Assembly (NCBI GenBank): GCA_000961765.1
Contig: LADT01000036.1
Span: 1-64,000 of the forward strand
From: Clostridiaceae bacterium BRH_c20a
Lineage (GTDB): Bacteria; Bacillota; Peptococcia; Peptococcales; BICA1-8
Direction of reading: 5' to 3'
Length of the DNA: 64,000 bases
Shown here piece by piece: positions 26,141-34,339 of the stretch (position 1 is the first letter of the stretch; each line of letters begins with the position of its first letter). The notes below the pieces were generated by a model, which saw only the letters and a list, made by a program, of their open reading frames with translations, was not told where the DNA came from and searched no databases. The position numbers and the translations under genes are program-made.

Positions 26141-26456
26141 TTGTATTGTGCAGCAACGCTGCGCAAGGTTAAGGTTTCGCTTCGCTAGGTTGAGGTTAAG
26201 GAATTTGCATGATGAATATCTAGGCAAGTGATACTGTGACATCGAAAACATTCAGCAAATTGTTAAATTTGTCATCCTGAGCGATAGCGAAGGATCTTAA
26301 TGCAGTAAAAAACATTAGATCCTTCGGTCGTTCCTCCCTCAGGATGACATATAAAAACAATTAAAATTACCTTTAAGTAGCACAGCGAAATCTTTAATCA
26401 GACTGTATTATTTGCCTCAACCTTAACCTGCGTCTTTTTATGACGCAATGTTTACA
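26141..26456. mobile_element. MITE-like element, copy 3 (without cotJC fragment)
   Basis: Nearly identical to copies 1 and 2 from TTGTATTGTGCAGCAACGC to GACGCAATGTTTACA, then unlike them. This defines the right end of the element independently of the cotJC flank. The sequence CACTTTAGTT occurs on both sides (about 26,132 and 26,517), but the second lies beyond another hairpin, so a target duplication is not proved. Confidence 0.65.
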
Positions 26457-26467
26457 GAGTATGAATT

Positions 26468-26503
26468 ATTCAACCCCCAGAGGCATACCCCCGAGGGTTG
26501 AAT
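26468..26503. terminator. Hairpin between MITE and ynfA
   Basis: ATTCAACCC pairs with GGGTTGAAT around a C-rich loop. It could end the minus-strand ynfA transcript. Confidence 0.5.
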
Positions 26504-26536
26504 TTACTAAATTAACACTTTAGTTGAACTGCGACT

Positions 26537-26866
26537 CTAATTTCTCGGGTAATACATGATTATTAGAACTCCTATAAGAGCTACAATTCCCCCAATAAGG
26601 TCAAATTTATCAGGTACCAAATTATCCACTTTCCAACCCCAAAAGATAGAAAGTACAATAAAGATACCACCATAAGCAGCGTAAACACGTCCAAAGTTGG
26701 CTGGCTGCAAAGTTGGGATTACTCCATATAGCGCCAAAATAATCGCACCAAGTAATCCAAACCAAATGGTTTTACCTTCCCGTAGCCAAATCCAAATTAA
26801 ATATCCCCCACCGATTTCAAAAAAACCAGCTAATACAAAATAAAATAGTGATTTTGCAACTTCCAT
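26537..26866 (-). CDS. ynfA: YnfA/UPF0060 family small membrane protein
   Basis: This 109-residue, four-helix protein has the family signatures [38 protein letters not shown] and [18 protein letters not shown]. YnfA proteins resemble small-multidrug-resistance exporters. The ribosome site AAAGGGG precedes the ATG. A perfect Fur-box-like palindrome lies about 95 bases upstream, so metal-dependent control is possible. Confidence 0.92.
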   Translation of the reverse strand: MEVAKSLFYFVLAGFFEIGGGYLIWIWLREGKTIWFGLLGAIILALYGVIPTLQPANFGRVYAAYGGIFIVLSIFWGWKVDNLVPDKFDLIGGIVALIGVLIIMYYPRN

Positions 26867-26961
26867 AGTAAAAGCCCCTTTATATAAAATATATCTTTAC
26901 TATTCTGCATCATGCAGTATTATTTTAGAACATTTATATTTCATTTTAACCACACCCGTTA

Positions 26962-26980
26962 ATTGATAATTATTATCAAT
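26962..26980. promoter_or_regulatory. Fur-box-like palindrome
   Basis: ATTGATAATTATTATCAAT is a perfect 9-1-9 inverted repeat and contains TGATAAT-N-ATTATCA, the core of Fur-family operators. It lies upstream of ynfA and downstream of the DUF2325 gene. The rest of 26,867-27,109 shows no gene. Confidence 0.7.
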
Positions 26981-27109
26981 TATATTTTAGCTTACTATGG
27001 AATATTTTACAATTATAAAATAAAACAAACCCAGTGTTTAGTTCAAAATTTTCTAGAATACATCTAATAAAAAATCTTATAAATTTCTATATATGTTTGT
27101 CTATGCAAC

Positions 27110-27403
27110 TCATAGACTACCTGCTAACGCTAACTTGGTGAATGTCATTTTTATTGAATTTAGACTGCTATTATGCAACTTTATACTTGGCAAATTATTT
27201 TTCTTACACACCTTTGAAGCAACGTTGACTAATTTATGGGATACAACATCAGTAAACATTATTACATAATCAGGACAACCTATACATTTATCCAGTTTTG
27301 GTGTATCATATGTAAACACTTTTACTTTATAGCCAAAATTTTTACCTACTTCTTGATATTGTTTCTTCATCCTTTCATGACCACCTATTACAACAATGCA
27401 CAT
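27110..27403 (-). CDS. DUF2325 family protein
   Basis: This 97-residue protein starts MCIVVIGGHERMKKQYQEVG and holds DYVIMFTDVVSHKLVNVASK and IKLHNSSLNSI, the standard DUF2325 pattern (GGH start, SH in the middle, SSL at the end). The biochemical role is not established; the family often lies near iron or redox genes. The ribosome site AGGGGGAG precedes the ATG. A palindrome with a near-consensus Fur core lies about 30-65 bases upstream. Confidence 0.85.
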   Translation of the reverse strand: MCIVVIGGHERMKKQYQEVGKNFGYKVKVFTYDTPKLDKCIGCPDYVIMFTDVVSHKLVNVASKVCKKNNLPSIKLHNSSLNSIKMTFTKLALAGSL

Positions 27404-27429
27404 ATCGCACTCCCCCTTAAACTTAAAAT

Positions 27430-27470
27430 AGTAAAATGTAATTGATAATTATTTTCAATTACATTTTACT
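27430..27470. promoter_or_regulatory. 41-base palindrome: Fur-box-like core and possible terminator
   Basis: AGTAAAATGTAATTGA and TCAATTACATTTTACT form perfect 16-base arms around TAATTATTT. The centre reads TGATAATTATTTTCA, one mismatch from a Fur core. It sits directly upstream of the DUF2325 gene and directly downstream of the DUF134 gene, so it may serve as an operator, a terminator or both. Confidence 0.6.
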
Positions 27471-27527
27471 ATTTTTTCTTTTATGTGGACAACTCTCTAT
27501 AAGGGCTAATTTTATATTAAATTTCAC

Positions 27528-27884
27528 CTATTTATTAGTACAAAAGTATTTCTGCTTTCGTTCTTTGCGCTTCTTGCAATTGCCTTCACTACACAACTCA
27601 TAACTACCACCAGAAATAATCAGTTTTCCGCCCTCCACAACAAAGACAGCTAACTTATTTCTTGCATCGGCATATATTTTTTGTACCGTTGTTCTTGCCA
27701 CATTCATCTGCACAGCACATTCTTCCTGTGTAAGGTTTATGTAATCTATCAGTCTTATTGTTTCAAACTCTTCAACTGACATAACCACATCTTGTTTTAC
27801 TTCCTGATTCGGTTCATCTGAGGAATAAAATTTTCTGCATATAGGCACTTCACATACTCTTCTGGCCTTTGGTTTTCTTGGCAT
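27528..27884 (-). CDS. DUF134/UPF0251 family DNA-binding protein
   Basis: The 118 residues begin MPRKPKARRVCEVPICRKF and contain EEFETIRLIDYINLTQEECA followed by AVQMNVARTTVQKIYADARN, a sigma-70 region-4-like HTH characteristic of DUF134. A Cys-bearing tail (CSEGNCKKR) may bind metal. Such proteins are presumed regulators. A 12-base inverted repeat in the promoter region suggests self-regulation. The ribosome site GGAGGTATGGG precedes the ATG. Confidence 0.88.
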   Translation of the reverse strand: MPRKPKARRVCEVPICRKFYSSDEPNQEVKQDVVMSVEEFETIRLIDYINLTQEECAVQMNVARTTVQKIYADARNKLAVFVVEGGKLIISGGSYELCSEGNCKKRKERKQKYFCTNK

Positions 27885-27897
27885 CCCATACCTCCAT

Positions 27898-27948
27898 ACT
27901 TGACATATGCCAAATATAACATACTGTTATTCATGACATATGTCAAGT
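27898..27948 (-). promoter_or_regulatory. Promoter with flanking operator arms upstream of the DUF134 gene
   Basis: ACTTGACATATG and CATATGTCAAGT are perfect 12-base inverted arms 27 bases apart. On the minus strand TTGACA, a 17-base spacer and TATGTT form a plausible sigma-A promoter, so the arms cover the -35 box and the early transcript. Confidence 0.6.
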
Positions 27949-28040
27949 AAAATAGAAAAATCCCTCTAAAAAATAAAAAAGGTATATATAGTTCATTAAA
28001 TGAAAAATATATGATTATAACTTTTGAAAGGAGGGATATT

Positions 28041-28199
28041 GTGTCCGATATTAAATGTAGAGTAGAAGAATGTTTTTACAACAATAGTGAGATTTGTCAA
28101 GCTTCAACAATTGAAGTTAAATCAAGATTTAGAGACCATATTGTAAGTAACTCAGATGGAACTGCTTGTGAAACTTTTGCTCCAAAAGTGAAAAAGTGA
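28041..28199 (+). CDS. DUF1540 protein, copy 1
   Basis: The GTG start at 28,041 follows AAAGGAGGG, giving 52 residues. Cysteines in KCRVEECFYN, EICQAST and TACETFAP match the DUF1540 pattern of four conserved cysteines, probably a small metal-binding fold. A near-copy lies 100 bases downstream. The role is unknown; DUF1540 genes are common in spore formers. Confidence 0.85.
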   Translation: MSDIKCRVEECFYNNSEICQASTIEVKSRFRDHIVSNSDGTACETFAPKVKK

Positions 28200-28209
28200 A
28201 AAAGTCTTT

Positions 28210-28252
28210 AATTAAAAAGCGTGCAACTATAAATAGATTGTACGCTTTTAAT
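28210..28252 (+). terminator. Intrinsic terminator
   Basis: AAAAGCGTGCAA pairs with TTGTACGCTTTT, followed by TTAATT. It separates the two DUF1540 genes. Confidence 0.75.
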
Positions 28253-28296
28253 TATGGTAATTCTAATAATGAAGCTTTTTGAAAGGAGGGGAAACT

Positions 28297-28458
28297 TTGT
28301 CTAATATTAAATGCAGAGTTGAAGAGTGCTTCTACAATAATGATGAAATTTGTCAAGCTTCTACTATCGAAGTTAAGTCAAGAACTAAAGATCTTATCGT
28401 GAGTAATACGGATGATACCGCTTGTGAAACATTTGCACCAAAAATGAAAAAATCTTAA
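28297..28458 (+). CDS. DUF1540 protein, copy 2
   Basis: This short gene has a TTG start at 28,297 behind AAAGGAGGGG and encodes 53 residues: SNIKCRVEECFYNNDEICQA, then STIEVKS and TACETFAP. All four cysteines of copy 1 are kept. Most differences from copy 1 are in the middle (RTKDLIVSNTDD). The pair is a tandem duplication, each member with its own terminator. Confidence 0.85.
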   Translation: MSNIKCRVEECFYNNDEICQASTIEVKSRTKDLIVSNTDDTACETFAPKMKKS

Positions 28459-28460
28459 TT

Positions 28461-28503
28461 TAAAAGCGTACATCTTAATTTCCCAAGATGTACGCTTTTA
28501 ATT
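28461..28503 (+). terminator. Intrinsic terminator
   Basis: AAAAGCGTACATCTT pairs perfectly with AAGATGTACGCTTTT, then TTAATTTTAAT. Confidence 0.8.
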
Positions 28504-28529
28504 TTAATCTGCTCGTTGCCATTAACTTA

Positions 28530-28556
28530 TAACTATGATTTATCAGCTAATGAGGG
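28530..28556 (+). repeat. Possible trace of a cotJC-like fragment
   Basis: ATGATTTATCAGCTAATGAG matches the MVYQLMRG codons of the cotJC copies with one change. It is very short, so chance or deep decay cannot be separated. The rest of 28,504-28,671 shows no gene. Confidence 0.3.
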
Positions 28557-28671
28557 GGTTTAAGGAGAGAAATTATTGGCTGCTGGTCTTAAGATACATA
28601 TCCTTCCTTGAGGCACACCTCCTAAATATAGAGAATATTATATTATAAAGCCTATGAAAGGAATGAGCAAA

Positions 28672-29226
28672 ATGTACAATTTTTATAATCCATATCCATA
28701 TCCTAACGCACCAATATATAACCCAAATAATATGTATAATGGTTATGAACTGTATCCATATCCCTACTGGTTTAACACACCGAACTATTACCCAACCTAT
28801 CCGAACCAATCTATTAGATTAAAAGATTATGGACCATATCCTTTTGTAATTAATATTGAGGAGGCTACTAAGCAAAATAATAATTTCCGTCTTGCCTTAT
28901 GGACAGGATGCCATTTGCAAGTTACCTTAATGAATATTGGGGTTGGAGAAGATATAGGTTTAGAAATGCATCCCGATGTTGACCAGTTTATACGGATTGA
29001 AGAAGGTCAAGGAGTTGTTAAAATGGGGGATAGAAAAGATTGCTTAGATTTTCAAAGAAAAGTCTATGATGACTATGCAATAGTTATTCCTGCTGGCAAA
29101 TGGCACAACCTGATTAATACAGGTTGTAAACCACTTAAATTGTATTCTATTTATGCACCACCTGAGCATCCATTTGGTACAGTTCATGAAACTAAAGAGG
29201 ATGCTGAAGAGCACCACAGCCACTAA
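28672..29226 (+). CDS. Cupin-domain protein with Tyr/Pro-rich N-terminus
   Basis: The ATG at 28,672 lies a suitable distance behind AAAGGA, giving 184 residues; the frame opens six codons earlier. The first 45 residues are rich in Tyr, Pro and Asn (YNPYPYPN, YPYPYWFN), like coat-type proteins. A cupin follows: LEMHPDVDQFIRIEEGQG (metal-ligand His and Glu) and VIPAGKWHNLIN (second His), ending in a His-rich tail (HHSH). Cupins of this type resemble mannose-6-phosphate-isomerase-like or spore-associated proteins. The substrate is unknown. Confidence 0.8.
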   Translation: MYNFYNPYPYPNAPIYNPNNMYNGYELYPYPYWFNTPNYYPTYPNQSIRLKDYGPYPFVINIEEATKQNNNFRLALWTGCHLQVTLMNIGVGEDIGLEMHPDVDQFIRIEEGQGVVKMGDRKDCLDFQRKVYDDYAIVIPAGKWHNLINTGCKPLKLYSIYAPPEHPFGTVHETKEDAEEHHSH

Positions 29227-29512
29227 GTATCAGACTTATATTTTTTGTCTAAAAGTTTGGGTTTGTTTCATTAGATAAAAAATGATTTAATTTCATTTAT
29301 ACAAAGTATTACCCTAGTTGTTCAGGGTGATAGAACGGGTATGTTATAGTTAATATTTTTGTATTAGCATTAAACAAGTAGTCCTTTCCATCTTTACATA
29401 CTGTACAAACCCAGCCCCCTTTTTATGACAATGGAACTATTTTCGCTGAAGCTCGTCTATAAATAAGATGGGCAAATCCAGAAACAATCAAAAAAGAGGA
29501 GATGGAGAAGAA

Positions 29513-29875
29513 ATGATTAAAAACGTTTTTATATATTTAGTTTTATTTGCAACATTAATGATGATCATCGGAGGCAGTGTTGGTGCATTTATGGCTTTGG
29601 CGGATATTGTAGCACCCTCCCCTTATTACCAAACTTTTGAAGATTTTAAACGGTGGAGCAATGGTGCTGAAAAACCTCAAAATTCAGGGGAAACCCAAAA
29701 ATATTCTGAAGAGGAATTAAAAAAGCAGTATGATGTGATGATTGCTGATCAAGAAGAAAAACAAATTAGTCGGGCCAAAAATAGTCTTATTAAAAGTTTC
29801 GGCTGGATAGTTATCCCCTTCCCCGTTTTCATGTATTTCCAAAAAAGTCTTTCAAAAAAAGAAGACACTATTTAG
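29513..29875 (+). CDS. Two-helix membrane protein of unknown function
   Basis: The ATG at 29,513 follows GAGGAGATGGAG, giving 120 residues. There is one membrane helix at the N-terminus (about 4-30), a charged middle (SEEELKKQYDVMIADQ) and a second helix near the C-terminus (about 92-110). No family was recognised. A terminator begins at the stop codon. Confidence 0.6.
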   Translation: MIKNVFIYLVLFATLMMIIGGSVGAFMALADIVAPSPYYQTFEDFKRWSNGAEKPQNSGETQKYSEEELKKQYDVMIADQEEKQISRAKNSLIKSFGWIVIPFPVFMYFQKSLSKKEDTI

Positions 29876-29899
29876 CCGGGGGCTTCCCCCGGCTTTTGT
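29874..29899 (+). terminator. Intrinsic terminator
   Basis: AGCCGGGGG and CCCCCGGCT form a strong GC stem followed by TTTTGTTTTT, starting at the stop codon of the preceding gene. Confidence 0.85.
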
Positions 29900-29969
29900 T
29901 TTTCACAAAACATAATTACTTGATTGACAATTATGATTTATTAATTACCAACGTATTCTACGCCAAAAA

Positions 29970-30704
29970 CTATGATAGAATTTCTTGCATTATTTTCTTA
30001 TACAGTATCAAAGAAACTATTGAAATATAAACAACACCAATCCCTAAATATGCCCATGCATCCATTGTAGGTGTAAACTTGTCAAAATAAGCAGCTAATG
30101 CCATTGAAGGCCAAAAGGCGGGTGTAACACCACAGATATAGTTAAAGGGCTGGGGAATATATAGTGCTATTACAGGAATTAATAAAATAAACCCTGTTCC
30201 TTTTATGGCTGCAAAGCCTTCAACCTTGTTACTAGCTAAATAATTTATTAAAAGCATCCCAAAGAGAACTCCTAAGGAAGCCACTAGGTTAATTAGGAAT
30301 GATGCTATAATTGGAACATAATAAAGATTAATAAGCCATGTAATTAACATTCCGCTAATGGTTGATATAATTAAAAACCAAGCACTTTTTGAGAGGATAT
30401 AGTGGGACATCTTAATGGGAAGAACTCTTATTGCACTTAGGGTATTGTCCTCCCTTTCATCAATTAGCATAAGTCCAATAATATCTCCATAAAGCACAGG
30501 ATTCATTATTACAAAAAAGACCATAAGAGCATGATAATGGTCAGCTAAATTAAACGAGTTAGAAAGTGTTGCTTCCTGAATTATAGGTACTAAAAATCTA
30601 CCCACTATAGTTAATAAAAAGGGATATACCATAAGCAATATTAGTAAACTATCCCTGCCAATTCTTTTGAACTGTGATGTAAGTAAAGCCTTAGTCTTAC
30701 CCAT
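29970..30704 (-). CDS. ABC-2 type exporter permease, subunit 2
   Basis: This 244-residue protein has six membrane helices, with a first cytoplasmic stretch (SQFKRIGRDS) and the DEREDNTLSAIRVLP motif typical of ABC-2 permeases. It overlaps the preceding permease gene by 8 bases. It belongs to a four-gene TetR-controlled exporter operon. The substrate is unknown; drug or lipid export fits this arrangement. Confidence 0.85.
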   Translation of the reverse strand: MGKTKALLTSQFKRIGRDSLLILLMVYPFLLTIVGRFLVPIIQEATLSNSFNLADHYHALMVFFVIMNPVLYGDIIGLMLIDEREDNTLSAIRVLPIKMSHYILSKSAWFLIISTISGMLITWLINLYYVPIIASFLINLVASLGVLFGMLLINYLASNKVEGFAAIKGTGFILLIPVIALYIPQPFNYICGVTPAFWPSMALAAYFDKFTPTMDAWAYLGIGVVYISIVSLILYKKIMQEILS

Positions 30705-31425
30705 CTATATCAGCCTCCCTTCCTATAACCTTTTTGTTAAAAAATTTAATGGAAGCTCTAAATAAAATAAAATTTAAAATCAGTATATAAGCGATACTAA
30801 GAATAATAGCATTGGTGCTTGAGTTACCAAGTATTGCATCTATTAGATTAATCATCGAGTAGGTTGGCCATATAAATACAATATAATCAAGGAAATTGAG
30901 TATATCTGCATTGACATAAATAAGTAATGGTATAAATAGAAGGGTAAATAACCCCCCCATAGGCATCAACATATCGGTAAAGGACTTATAAAAAGTAGAT
31001 ATTATCAGGCCAAGTAAAATGAAAAAACTACTGGATAATGTACTAGCTACTACAACAAAGAAATAATTAACTTCTATATCTTTGATAATACTTACTCCAA
31101 AAACCAAAGCAATGGCTATAGAGCATATTAATATACTTAAACTTATTATCTTAGATAGTATATATTCTGATACTTTTATTGGACTTGTCACTATAACATC
31201 CAGTGTCCCCTGCCCTTTTTCAAAAAAAAGCATTGCTGCTATAAACAAGAATCCTGTAACAGCAAAATCAGTAATAAAAGCAATAGGTATTACATAATCC
31301 ATAATGAATGCTGGCAGTAATGAGATCAAACCCAGCCATACAAGTGTAATTACTATGGCCGCTATAATAATCCCATACTTAGCTTGAAATAAAAAATCCC
31401 ACTTCAATAATTTTGAAAGCCGCAT
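30697..31425 (-). CDS. ABC-2 type exporter permease, subunit 1
   Basis: This 242-residue protein has six helices and the coupling motif FEKGQGTLDVIVTSPIKVSE of ABC-2 permeases. It starts immediately after the ATPase stop codon, so translation is coupled. It probably pairs with the next permease as a heterodimer. Confidence 0.85.
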   Translation of the reverse strand: MRLSKLLKWDFLFQAKYGIIIAAIVITLVWLGLISLLPAFIMDYVIPIAFITDFAVTGFLFIAAMLFFEKGQGTLDVIVTSPIKVSEYILSKIISLSILICSIAIALVFGVSIIKDIEVNYFFVVVASTLSSSFFILLGLIISTFYKSFTDMLMPMGGLFTLLFIPLLIYVNADILNFLDYIVFIWPTYSMINLIDAILGNSSTNAIILSIAYILILNFILFRASIKFFNKKVIGREADIDG

Positions 31426-32280
31426 TTAATAAAGGCTCCTTCCCGTAACTTTAATAAAGACATCTTCCAAGGTGGTCTCCTGGGAATGTATCGTTCGAGT
31501 TTCATAGTTTTTAATTATTTTTAGAAATTCTGGGTTTATGCCGTAGGATTCTAAATCAAAAGCAGACGATTTTATTTCACCATTCACATAATATTCTATT
31601 TCCACTACTTTAAGCCCATATTTTAATTTAAGTGCCTTAGGTGTATCTATTTCGACAATCTCACCATCAACAATAAAGGCTACTCTATCGCATAAGCTGT
31701 CTGCAACATGCATATCGTGAGTAGTCACAAATATTGTTTTACCCTTATTTTTTTGTTCAAGTATAAGATCTTTAACTATCTTCGAATTTACTGGATCTAA
31801 ACCAGTTGTGGGCTCATCGAAGAAAAAAAGATCGGCATCATTAAGAAGTGCCCTAACGAAGTTAAGTCTCATTTTCATTCCTTTTGAAAAGTTTTCTACT
31901 AGGTCATCTTTGTCGTCAAATAGTCCAACGCATTTTAAAAGAGTGTCAATATCTGCGTTTTGGTTTTTATAAAATGACTTAAAGAACTCTAGATTTTCTT
32001 TTGCGGTAAGTTTTGAGAAATGATTAGGTAGCTCGAAACCTATTCCCAGTTTCTCATAGTAACTAGAATCAAAGGATGATAAGTCCTTACCAAACACCTT
32101 TATATCTCCGGAATACCCATCAAGTAGTTTGATGAGTATCTTTTGAGTAGTAGACTTTCCTGCCCCTGACGGTCCTAAGAAACCGAATATTTCACCCTTT
32201 TTAATCGCAAAATCAATGCCTTTAACTGCATGCTTGGCAGATTTCTTGTAAATATAATTAAGGTTTTTAACTTTAATCAT
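31426..32280 (-). CDS. ABC exporter ATP-binding protein
   Basis: The 284 residues contain Walker A GPSGAGKST, the signature NFSKGMKMRLNF (an LSGGQ variant), Walker B LFFFDEPTTGLD and the H-loop FVTTHDMH. A C-terminal extension of about 70 residues is typical of drug- and lipid-export ABC-2 ATPases. It heads the exporter genes after the TetR regulator, with a 14-base gap. Confidence 0.92.
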   Translation of the reverse strand: MIKVKNLNYIYKKSAKHAVKGIDFAIKKGEIFGFLGPSGAGKSTTQKILIKLLDGYSGDIKVFGKDLSSFDSSYYEKLGIGFELPNHFSKLTAKENLEFFKSFYKNQNADIDTLLKCVGLFDDKDDLVENFSKGMKMRLNFVRALLNDADLFFFDEPTTGLDPVNSKIVKDLILEQKNKGKTIFVTTHDMHVADSLCDRVAFIVDGEIVEIDTPKALKLKYGLKVVEIEYYVNGEIKSSAFDLESYGINPEFLKIIKNYETRTIHSQETTLEDVFIKVTGRSLY

Positions 32281-32294
32281 AATAGCCCTTCTTT

Positions 32295-32918
32295 CTATAA
32301 ATGTTTATATATACCAGCTTTTAAGATATGGATATATTCTTTTAAATCATCTCTGAAGTATCGAAGGTTTTCTAACCCTTTACTGATCTCATCCTTGTTT
32401 TGAGCCATATATTTTTTACTAAGGGCATCTATAGCTGTGATAACAAGTTCAATCGCTTTTTCTTTATCAATATCATCTTTGAATTTCGAAGTATCTAAAT
32501 CTTTTAGAAAAAGTGGTAAATATTCTGTCGCTAGCCTTTGCTCTCTGTTTTTAATATCTTTCTCGAACTCTAGTGGAATTTGAATAAATGCATTTGCTAC
32601 AAACTGATATAATAAAGGATTTTCATAAAATAGATCTAATTTCTTTTGAGTTATTTCTAAGATGCGTTCAAAAATATCACTAGAAAATGCATTTTTTCCT
32701 TTTTTAAAATAATCAACAAAATAGTCAATACTGGTATCCAATATATATAGATAAAGATTTTTTTTGTTCTTAAAATAATGAAATAATATGCCCTTTGAAA
32801 TACCAATTTCTTTAACAATTTCATTTGTTGACGCTTTACTATATCCATTTTGAATGAAATGTTTTAAGGCTACGTCAAATATAGCTTGTCTCTTTTCATC
32901 TTCAGAAAGCATTGACAT
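32295..32918 (-). CDS. TetR-family repressor of the ABC exporter
   Basis: The preferred ATG at 32,918 follows ATTGGAGGATATCAA, giving 207 residues. The frame opens 11 codons earlier, inside an operator. The N-terminal HTH is typical: AIFDVALKHFIQNGYSKAST, then EIVKEIGISKGILFHYFKNK. The ligand-binding part is all-helical. It is the first gene of the exporter operon. Two TTGACC-N4-GGTCAA palindromes lie upstream, so it very probably represses its own operon. Confidence 0.88.
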   Translation of the reverse strand: MSMLSEDEKRQAIFDVALKHFIQNGYSKASTNEIVKEIGISKGILFHYFKNKKNLYLYILDTSIDYFVDYFKKGKNAFSSDIFERILEITQKKLDLFYENPLLYQFVANAFIQIPLEFEKDIKNREQRLATEYLPLFLKDLDTSKFKDDIDKEKAIELVITAIDALSKKYMAQNKDEISKGLENLRYFRDDLKEYIHILKAGIYKHL

Positions 32919-32935
32919 TTGATATCCTCCAATCC

Positions 32936-33019
32936 TTGACCACACGGTCAATAACAGGCATTTCTATATTTCCACTTGTTAACGTTAATTATACACACTA
33001 TTGACCACATGGTCAATAG
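32936..33019. promoter_or_regulatory. Paired TetR-type operators
   Basis: TTGACCACACGGTCAA at 32,936-32,951 and TTGACCACATGGTCAA at 33,001-33,016 share the palindrome TTGACC-N4-GGTCAA; the second extends to CTATTGACC...GGTCAATAG. They lie 49 bases apart upstream of the regulator. The inferred binder is the adjacent TetR protein. Confidence 0.82.
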
Positions 33020-33093
33020 TCCGCCTTCAATAGTCATTTACTTTAAATTTATTATCTTCCAAAACCAACCTTATTCTCTAATTTGACGTGACG

Positions 33094-34332
33094 TCACAAT
33101 TTTTCAGCTAGTATCTCAACCAAATGTCTTACTTCCCCTTTAATACTATAATTTCTTAATCCATAGCCCAGCTGCATCATGCATGCAGGACAGGAAGTAA
33201 CTAATACTGAGGTATTAGTATCATTAAAATTATTTAGCTTTCTTTCTAAGACCTTACGGGATATTTTAGGATGGAAGATACTGTATGACCCTGCTCCTCC
33301 ACAGCACATATCCGCTTCCTTCATTTCAATAAGCTCAATACCGGGAATTTTCTTGAGTATTTCCCTGGGAGCATCTTTTACTTTTAAGCCTCGAACACCA
33401 TGACATGGATCATGGAAAGTTACTTTCATTTTATTATCATTATTGGGATTAATTTTATAGCCCCATTCCAGCAAAAATACACTAATATCTACGACCTTAT
33501 TTTTAACTATTTCAGCTATTTCCTTATATTTCAAGTCATCCTTAAAAAGTTCATCATATTCTTTTAGTATTGACCCACAAGTTGAGCAATCAACTATTAT
33601 TGCATCTACTTCCAGCCCACTTAACTTTTCAAGATTATACTTAGCCAGTCTTTTAAATTCTTCAATATCACCTGAACTTTGATGGGGTGCACCACAGCAT
33701 AATAGTTCAGGTACAGTTACTGAATAGCTATTAGCCTGCAGAACATTAATTGTGGCTTCTCCAACTTGACTGAAGAACTGATTAACAGAGCAGCCAAGGA
33801 AATATGCAACTTTTTTCTTGGGATTTGGTATATTTTTAATAATATCCTGAAGCCTGTCTTTAACGCTAAACTTAGGCATTTCAGGTATTAGATTATTAAT
33901 ACTAGGAAAAACACCAGCTACTTTTAGTACACCCTGAATTCCACTTTTCTGATAGAATCTAGTTAATTTCCTTATTGGAATTAACCTATGATTATGAGAG
34001 AATAAGCCTCTATAAAGCACCTTTTTAGCTATAGGGAGTCCCTTTAGTTTAGTATAATTCTCTCTCAAATCACTAATAAGCTTGGCTGTTGGAACCGAAG
34101 AAGGGCAGTTTACTTCACACGCCTTACATAATAGGCATTGATTTATAAAAGTATCGATATCAGGTTCATTATTTAGATCTAGTTTGTTCTCTAACCCCAT
34201 TCTTATCAAACGCAAGCGACCTCTGGCTACCGAAAATTCATCTCCGGATACCTGGTAAGTAGGACATACATCTTGACAGGTACCGCAGCGGTTACATTTT
34301 AAAATTGTTTCCAGCATAGCATTGTTATCCAT
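33094..34332 (-). CDS. glcF: Glycolate/lactate-type oxidase, Fe-S subunit (GlcF-like)
   Basis: The 412 residues have two ferredoxin-type clusters: CNRCGTCQDVCPTY near the start and CLLCKACEVNCP about 55 residues later. Two CCG domains follow, with CCGAPHQSSGD and MCCGGAGSYSIFH. The layout equals GlcF and related Fe-S subunits that carry electrons from the FAD subunits to the membrane. It is last of three genes, 7 bases after the GlcE-like gene. The true substrate (glycolate, lactate or another 2-hydroxy acid) is not shown by sequence. Confidence 0.88.
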   Translation of the reverse strand: MDNNAMLETILKCNRCGTCQDVCPTYQVSGDEFSVARGRLRLIRMGLENKLDLNNEPDIDTFINQCLLCKACEVNCPSSVPTAKLISDLRENYTKLKGLPIAKKVLYRGLFSHNHRLIPIRKLTRFYQKSGIQGVLKVAGVFPSINNLIPEMPKFSVKDRLQDIIKNIPNPKKKVAYFLGCSVNQFFSQVGEATINVLQANSYSVTVPELLCCGAPHQSSGDIEEFKRLAKYNLEKLSGLEVDAIIVDCSTCGSILKEYDELFKDDLKYKEIAEIVKNKVVDISVFLLEWGYKINPNNDNKMKVTFHDPCHGVRGLKVKDAPREILKKIPGIELIEMKEADMCCGGAGSYSIFHPKISRKVLERKLNNFNDTNTSVLVTSCPACMMQLGYGLRNYSIKGEVRHLVEILAEKL

Positions 34333-34339
34333 ATCTAAC

